From positions 1-36,978 of the forward strand of contig JAKSCK010000049.1 in assembly GCA_022360655.1 (NCBI GenBank): 36,978 bases of DNA, written 5' to 3'. Both the position numbers and the translations under genes were made by a program. Below, piece by piece: positions 33,171 to 36,978 of the stretch. Source of the stretch: Spirochaetales bacterium (lineage in GTDB: Bacteria; Spirochaetota; Spirochaetia; DSM-2461). Position 1 is the stretch's first letter; every line of letters begins with the position of its first letter. Below the pieces are notes generated by a model, which saw only the letters and a program-made list of their open reading frames with translations, made no database searches and had not been told where the DNA came from.

Positions 33171-33190
33171 TTACGCTCTAAGCGTATATT
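33171..33190 (+). promoter_or_regulatory. Candidate operator and -10 of the Xre gene
   Basis: TACGC-TCTAA-GCGTA (33172-33186) is a perfect dyad whose right arm runs into TATATT (33185-33190), a possible -10 box. A site that covers the -10 is the classic layout for autorepression by the HTH protein encoded 55 bases on. No good -35 is seen. Confidence 0.4.
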
Positions 33191-33244
33191 CGTACTGCCC
33201 TCCGTCCATGGTCATCAAAAGAGCCGCGAATCATCATAACAAAT

Positions 33245-33592
33245 ATGACGGGCTCACAGCTCCAAGATGTTTTGGCAACCAATATCCGCACTCTCCGCAT
33301 GAAAAGAAAACTCACTCAAGCCGAGCTTGCAGAAGCTGTGGGAACAAGCACGGGGTACATCAGTGATATCGAACGCAGCATGCGCTGGCCCAGTGCCCGT
33401 ATTTTGACAGCCCTGGCCACGGCTCTTGGAAAAACACCGTCCCTCTTGCTTCTATCCTCAGATGAGAAAGAACGATTTTCTTACCATCAAGGAATGGAAC
33501 ATCTTCGAGAGAAAACAGAGATGGAACTTTCCCGTTTAGTTCGGGAACACTTTGATCAAGTGCAATATGGCAGGGAAGAGAAATTGAGATAA
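33245..33592 (+). CDS. Xre-family DNA-binding regulator
   Basis: This 115-residue protein has an N-terminal helix-turn-helix of the Cro/C1 (HTH_3) type: residues about 11-65 with RTLRMKRKLTQAELAE, VGTSTGYISDIERSMRWPS and ILTALATALGKTPS. The C-terminal 45 residues are a charged helix that may mediate dimerisation. It probably represses its own promoter at the dyad upstream and perhaps others; the target is unknown. ATG 33245 has no visible ribosome site, so translation may be weak. It sits alone between groES and acnA, and its stop runs into repeat copy D. A link to control of acnA is possible but not shown. Confidence 0.85.
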   Translation: MTGSQLQDVLATNIRTLRMKRKLTQAELAEAVGTSTGYISDIERSMRWPSARILTALATALGKTPSLLLLSSDEKERFSYHQGMEHLREKTEMELSRLVREHFDQVQYGREEKLR

Positions 33593-33642
33593 GATCGACC
33601 ACGCCACTCGCCTCGCAAGTGGCGTGGTGAAAAACTTTTTTC
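33592..33642 (+). repeat. AGATCGACC hairpin element, copy D, with T-run
   Basis: AGATCGACC overlaps the last base of the Xre stop codon. The stem is a perfect 11 bp, ACCACGCCACT (33598-33608) / AGTGGCGTGGT (33618-33628), nine-base loop. GAAAAAC and then a T-run follow, so this copy probably also terminates. The arms differ in sequence from copies A to C while the leader is identical. Confidence 0.8.
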
Positions 33643-33770
33643 TGCTCCCAACTGACCTCTATGTGTTCTGCCTTTGCATGAATTCCTGGAAAAGTTGTCA
33701 GAGAAGGCTCCATCGCCTTCAACATTCTCCAAAAGTCGCATTTCCCCCCTTCTCTCCAAACTCCCATTTC

Positions 33771-33800
33771 TTGATAAGCCTTCCCGACTCGCCTTATCAT
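33771..33800 (+). promoter_or_regulatory. Sigma-70 promoter of acnA
   Basis: TTGATA (33771-33776) and TATCAT (33795-33800) are spaced by 18 bases and give a leader of about 27 bases before the acnA ATG, which has GAGAGGAAG upstream. Confidence 0.5.
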
Positions 33801-33833
33801 TGATCAAAGATTTAAAGACGCCGAGAGGAAGAT

Positions 33834-36488
33834 ATGAAGCGAGAGAATCTCCAGGTAGGGAATCGAACCTACGAATACTACAGCATTCAGGCCTATGCAG
33901 AGTCCCAGGGAATTGACGTTTCACATCTCCCAGTTTCTTTGAAAATTCTTCTAGAAAATCTCTGTCGCCATGCACAGTCCCAAGCCGTGAATGCCGAAGA
34001 CATCAAAGCACTAGCATCCTGGCGGGGAAATGCCGTTCCCAAGCGGGATATTGCGTACCACCCAGCCCGTGTGGTGATGCAAGATTTCACAGGAGTTCCC
34101 GCCGTGGTGGACTTAGCGGCCATGCGGGATGCCTTGGCTGAAGCTGGTGGTGATGTCTCCAAAATTAATCCCCAGGTTCCTGTGGATTTGGTGATTGATC
34201 ATTCTGTGATGGTGGACCATTACGGCAAAGATGATGCGTTTGACTTGAATGTGATGCTGGAGTTCCGTCGAAACCGTGAGCGATACCGCTTCCTCAAATG
34301 GGGCCAGGGGGCCTTTGACAACTTCCGTGTGGTCCCTCCCGGAACCGGAATCATTCACCAAGTCAATCTGGAATACCTTGCCAAGGTGGTTTGGACCTCC
34401 CAAGAGGATGGGGTTGAAGTCGCCTATCCTGATACCGTTGTGGGAACAGACAGCCACACCACCATGATTAATGGCCTGGGCGTGCTGGGTTGGGGAGTTG
34501 GTGGAATAGAAGCCGAAGCCGCCATGCTGGGGCAACCGGTCACAATGCTGATTCCGGAAGTGGTGGGCTTCCGTCTGGATGGGGCTCTTCCGGCGGGATG
34601 CACAGCCACCGATCTTGTTCTTCGTGTAGTGAAAATGCTACGAGAAGAAGGTGTTGTTGGTAAATTGGTGGAATTCCATGGGGAAGGATTAGACAACCTC
34701 ACCCTGGCCGATCGAGCCACCATCAGCAACATGGCTCCAGAATATGGTGCAACCTGTGGTCTCTTCCCTGTGGATGAAGAGCTTCTCTCCTATCTCCGTC
34801 TAACCGGGCGCGAGGAAGAACAGATTGCCCTTGTGGAAGCTTATGCCAAAGCCCAAGGCCTCTGGCGCGATTCTCGTAACACCCCTGAATTCTCGGTTGA
34901 ATTGGTTTTGGACATGGCCGATGTGGTTCCTGCAATGGCTGGTCCTCGTCGTCCCCAGGATCTCATCCCGCTCACCGAGATCCCACAGAACTTTGAAGAG
35001 GCTCTCTCCAGCGTCTACGGTGTTCAACCCAGTGAACAGAGCACCACCTCTCCCATTGAAGGAATGGACCACGAACTCTGCCATGGTGATGTGGCCATTG
35101 CCTCCATCACCAGCTGCACCAATACTTCCAATCCGGCCGTCCTCGTGGCTGCTGGCCTTGTGGCGCGGAAAGCCCGTGAAAAAGGACTGTTTTCCAAGCC
35201 CTGGGTGAAAACGTCCTTTGCTCCTGGAAGCCAGGCCGTTACGGCTTACTTAGAAAAGGCTGGACTGACAGAAGATTTGGATGCCCAGGGGTTCCAGCTC
35301 ATTGGTTATGGATGTGCCACCTGCATTGGAAACTCTGGCCCCCTGCCTCCTGCCGTGAAAAAAGCCATTGATGAAAAGAACCTGGTCACGGCCAATGTTC
35401 TCTCTGGGAACCGAAACTTTGAAGGACGGGTGAGCCCTGATTCAAAGGCCAGTTATCTTGCCTCTCCTCCCTTGGTTGTGGCCTATGCTCTGGCCGGGAA
35501 CATCCGTAAAAATCTCCATACAGAAGCCCTTGGAATGGGAACTGATGGAGCCCCGGTCTATCTCTCCGACATTTGGCCCACTCCGGCAGAGATTTCAGAC
35601 GCATTGGGAGCTCATCTGACTCCTGCTCTCTATAAAGAAACCTACGCCGATGTCTTCCAGGGTCCTGAACCTTGGCGGAATCTCAATGCCCCCACAGGGA
35701 GCCGCTATGATTGGGAGGCGGAAAGCACCTACATCCGTCGCCCTCCCTTCTTCGATGGCTTTGCCGAAACGTCCAATGGAAGTGAGGACATATTCAAGGC
35801 GAAACCCCTTGCCATCCTCCCAGACTCCACCACCACAGACCATATTTCCCCTGCCGGTGCCATTCCTGAGAATGGTCCTGCTGGGAAATACCTCACCTCC
35901 AAAGGCATAGAACCCAGAGATTTCAACTCCTTTGGGAGTCGCCGAGGAAATCATGAGGTGATGATGCGGGGAACCTTTGCCAACATTCGCATTAAAAATG
36001 CCATGGTTCCCGGAACAGAGGGCGGCTATACCCTCAACCCAGAGGGAAAACAAGACAGCATTTATGATGCTGCCATGGCCTGGGGACAGAAAAACGTTCC
36101 TCTCATTGTTTTGGCTGGCAAGGAATATGGCACAGGATCTTCTCGGGATTGGGCAGGAAAAGGCCCCATGCTTCAGGGGGTTCGAGCGGTCATTGCAGAA
36201 AGTTATGAACGAATTCACCGATCAAATCTCATCGGAATGGGAATCTTGCCCTTACAATTTAAGAAGGGAGAGTCTGTTGCGTCCCAAGGTTTGGATGGAA
36301 GTGAGGAATTCTCCATCACAAATCTTGCCCATTTGAAACCTGGAGCAGAAGTCTCTGTGCAGGTGCGTTCTCAGGATGGAAAAGAATTCTCCCTCAAAGC
36401 ACTATGCCGCATCGATACCTCGGTAGAGATGGATTACTGGCGGAGTGGAGGAATCCTCAACTTTGTGTTGAGGAAACTGAATAACTAA
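33834..36488 (+). CDS. acnA: Aconitate hydratase, AcnA/IRP1 type
   Basis: This 884-residue TCA-cycle enzyme interconverts citrate and isocitrate with a [4Fe-4S] cluster. The cluster cysteines are C428 in SCTNTSNP and C494 and C497 in [12 protein letters not shown]. The active-site region [13 protein letters not shown] is near residue 205, and the swivel domain carries [16 protein letters not shown] and [13 protein letters not shown]. Length and motifs match the AcnA (cytosolic/IRP) branch. GAGAGGAAG before ATG 33834 is a good site. The gene is followed after 38 bases by sdhA, so the two TCA genes may share a transcript. Related IRP-type proteins can bind RNA when they lose the cluster; nothing here shows that. 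Confidence 0.97.
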   Translation: MKRENLQVGNRTYEYYSIQAYAESQGIDVSHLPVSLKILLENLCRHAQSQAVNAEDIKALASWRGNAVPKRDIAYHPARVVMQDFTGVPAVVDLAAMRDALAEAGGDVSKINPQVPVDLVIDHSVMVDHYGKDDAFDLNVMLEFRRNRERYRFLKWGQGAFDNFRVVPPGTGIIHQVNLEYLAKVVWTSQEDGVEVAYPDTVVGTDSHTTMINGLGVLGWGVGGIEAEAAMLGQPVTMLIPEVVGFRLDGALPAGCTATDLVLRVVKMLREEGVVGKLVEFHGEGLDNLTLADRATISNMAPEYGATCGLFPVDEELLSYLRLTGREEEQIALVEAYAKAQGLWRDSRNTPEFSVELVLDMADVVPAMAGPRRPQDLIPLTEIPQNFEEALSSVYGVQPSEQSTTSPIEGMDHELCHGDVAIASITSCTNTSNPAVLVAAGLVARKAREKGLFSKPWVKTSFAPGSQAVTAYLEKAGLTEDLDAQGFQLIGYGCATCIGNSGPLPPAVKKAIDEKNLVTANVLSGNRNFEGRVSPDSKASYLASPPLVVAYALAGNIRKNLHTEALGMGTDGAPVYLSDIWPTPAEISDALGAHLTPALYKETYADVFQGPEPWRNLNAPTGSRYDWEAESTYIRRPPFFDGFAETSNGSEDIFKAKPLAILPDSTTTDHISPAGAIPENGPAGKYLTSKGIEPRDFNSFGSRRGNHEVMMRGTFANIRIKNAMVPGTEGGYTLNPEGKQDSIYDAAMAWGQKNVPLIVLAGKEYGTGSSRDWAGKGPMLQGVRAVIAESYERIHRSNLIGMGILPLQFKKGESVASQGLDGSEEFSITNLAHLKPGAEVSVQVRSQDGKEFSLKALCRIDTSVEMDYWRSGGILNFVLRKLNN

Positions 36489-36526
36489 ATCGTGGCCTGC
36501 CGCCGGGCGGCCGCGAAGGAGGAGCG

Positions 36527-36978
36527 ATGCGTTTCGACTACGACGTCGTGATTGTAGGGGCTGGCGGTGCTGGGCTCTACGCCGCCCTCGAGGCCTCGGG
36601 CGCTGGGAAAACAGCGGTCCTCACCAAGGTGTACCCCCAACGCAGTCATACAGGGGCTGCGCAAGGGGGCATTGGTGCGGCTCTGGGGAACGTCGAAGAA
36701 GACCAACCGGACTGGCATGCCTTTGATACCGTCAAAGGAGGCGATTATCTTGTTGACCAAAATGCCGCTGTCATTTTGGCAGAAGAAGCCGTCAAGGCCG
36801 TTTACGATTTAGAGAACCGAGGCCTTCCTTTCAGCCGCACTCCAGAAGGCAAAATTGATCAAAGACGTTTTGGAGGACACACCCGAGATTTTGGTGTGGC
36901 TCCAGTTCGTCGTTCCTGTTATTCAGCCGATCGAACCGGCCACATGATTCTTCAAACCCTCTATCAGCAGTGCATCAA
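36527..36978 (+). CDS. sdhA: Succinate dehydrogenase/fumarate reductase flavoprotein subunit, 5' part only
   Basis: The frame runs off the window end, so 150 codons are seen. The FAD-binding motif VIVGAGGAG is at residues 8-16, and H41 in [10 protein letters not shown] is the histidine that normally carries covalent [17 protein letters not shown], and then [15 protein letters not shown] and [19 protein letters not shown], follow as in SdhA. AAGGAGGAG just before ATG 36527 is a strong ribosome site. The enzyme oxidises succinate to fumarate on the inner face of the membrane (or runs in reverse, as FrdA). No sdhC or sdhD lies upstream, so the anchor genes must follow or lie elsewhere. The first 100 bases and the gap before them are much richer in G+C than acnA. 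Confidence 0.93.
   Translation, partial: MRFDYDVVIVGAGGAGLYAALEASGAGKTAVLTKVYPQRSHTGAAQGGIGAALGNVEEDQPDWHAFDTVKGGDYLVDQNAAVILAEEAVKAVYDLENRGLPFSRTPEGKIDQRRFGGHTRDFGVAPVRRSCYSADRTGHMILQTLYQQCI

Noticed and set aside
35595..36218. A 207-codon open frame on the minus strand within acnA
   Set aside because: It is antisense to conserved aconitase sequence, has no ribosome site and shows no recognisable fold.

Overview
This window (about half G+C) reads as ordinary, densely coded bacterial chromosome with no insertion sequence, phage, tRNA, rRNA or CRISPR array. A spirochaete is the most likely source. Supporting points are a substrate-binding protein with a signal of the 'LFANGG' style, a DUF115/Maf-type gene overlapping a division transpeptidase, a groES that stands apart from groEL, and a sigma-54-type promoter in front of an RpoS-sized sigma factor, the arrangement known from Borrelia. 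The assignment is an inference. The presence of acnA and sdhA argues for a free-living, respiring member rather than a host-restricted one.

Layout: 1-2606 holds the 3' end of a division PBP (ftsI-like) overlapping a DUF115 gene. 2607-2988 is a gap with a candidate small RNA and strong terminator. 2989-5861 (-) is the trkA-trkH potassium uptake operon. 6269-9394 is a sulfur module: CoA-disulfide reductase fused to rhodanese, then a YeeE/YedE transporter. 9447-10796 is an AgcS-family symporter and 11059-13218 (-) a membrane pyrophosphatase. 13545-20635 is the most interesting block: a sigma-54 response regulator, a protein that fuses an ABC ATPase domain to a PAS-histidine kinase, then a complete sugar ABC importer (RbsA-, RbsC- and RbsB-like) behind a near-consensus sigma-54 promoter. 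20704-24283 (-) is an mlaE-mlaF-mlaD-lipoprotein lipid transport operon. 24510-27852 holds DUF1820, folE (-), a small Omp85-like barrel and an SH3-type lipoprotein. 27995-30658 (-) is ppdK. 31050-31892 (-) is a group-2 sigma-70 factor with its own sigma-54-type promoter. The right end carries an unknown small gene, groES, an Xre regulator, acnA and the start of sdhA.

How the parts fit: the kinase fusion has no membrane segment, and its N-terminal domain is a full RbsA-like nucleotide-binding domain with intact Walker motifs but a ruined LSGGQ signature. The simplest model is that it docks on the sugar permease, or senses nucleotide, reports transport to the sigma-54 activator encoded with a 4-base overlap upstream, and so controls the importer from the promoter at 16991. 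A second sigma-54-type promoter at 31917-31932 suggests that a wider RpoN-to-alternative-sigma cascade exists here.

Across the window a recurrent intergenic element, AGATCGACC leading straight into a GC-rich hairpin, occurs four times exactly (9405, 11019, 13424, 33592), with two looser relatives (20653, 24813). It is not a standard terminator and looks like a genome-wide repeat family. The membrane PPase and PPDK together point to pyrophosphate-linked energy metabolism.
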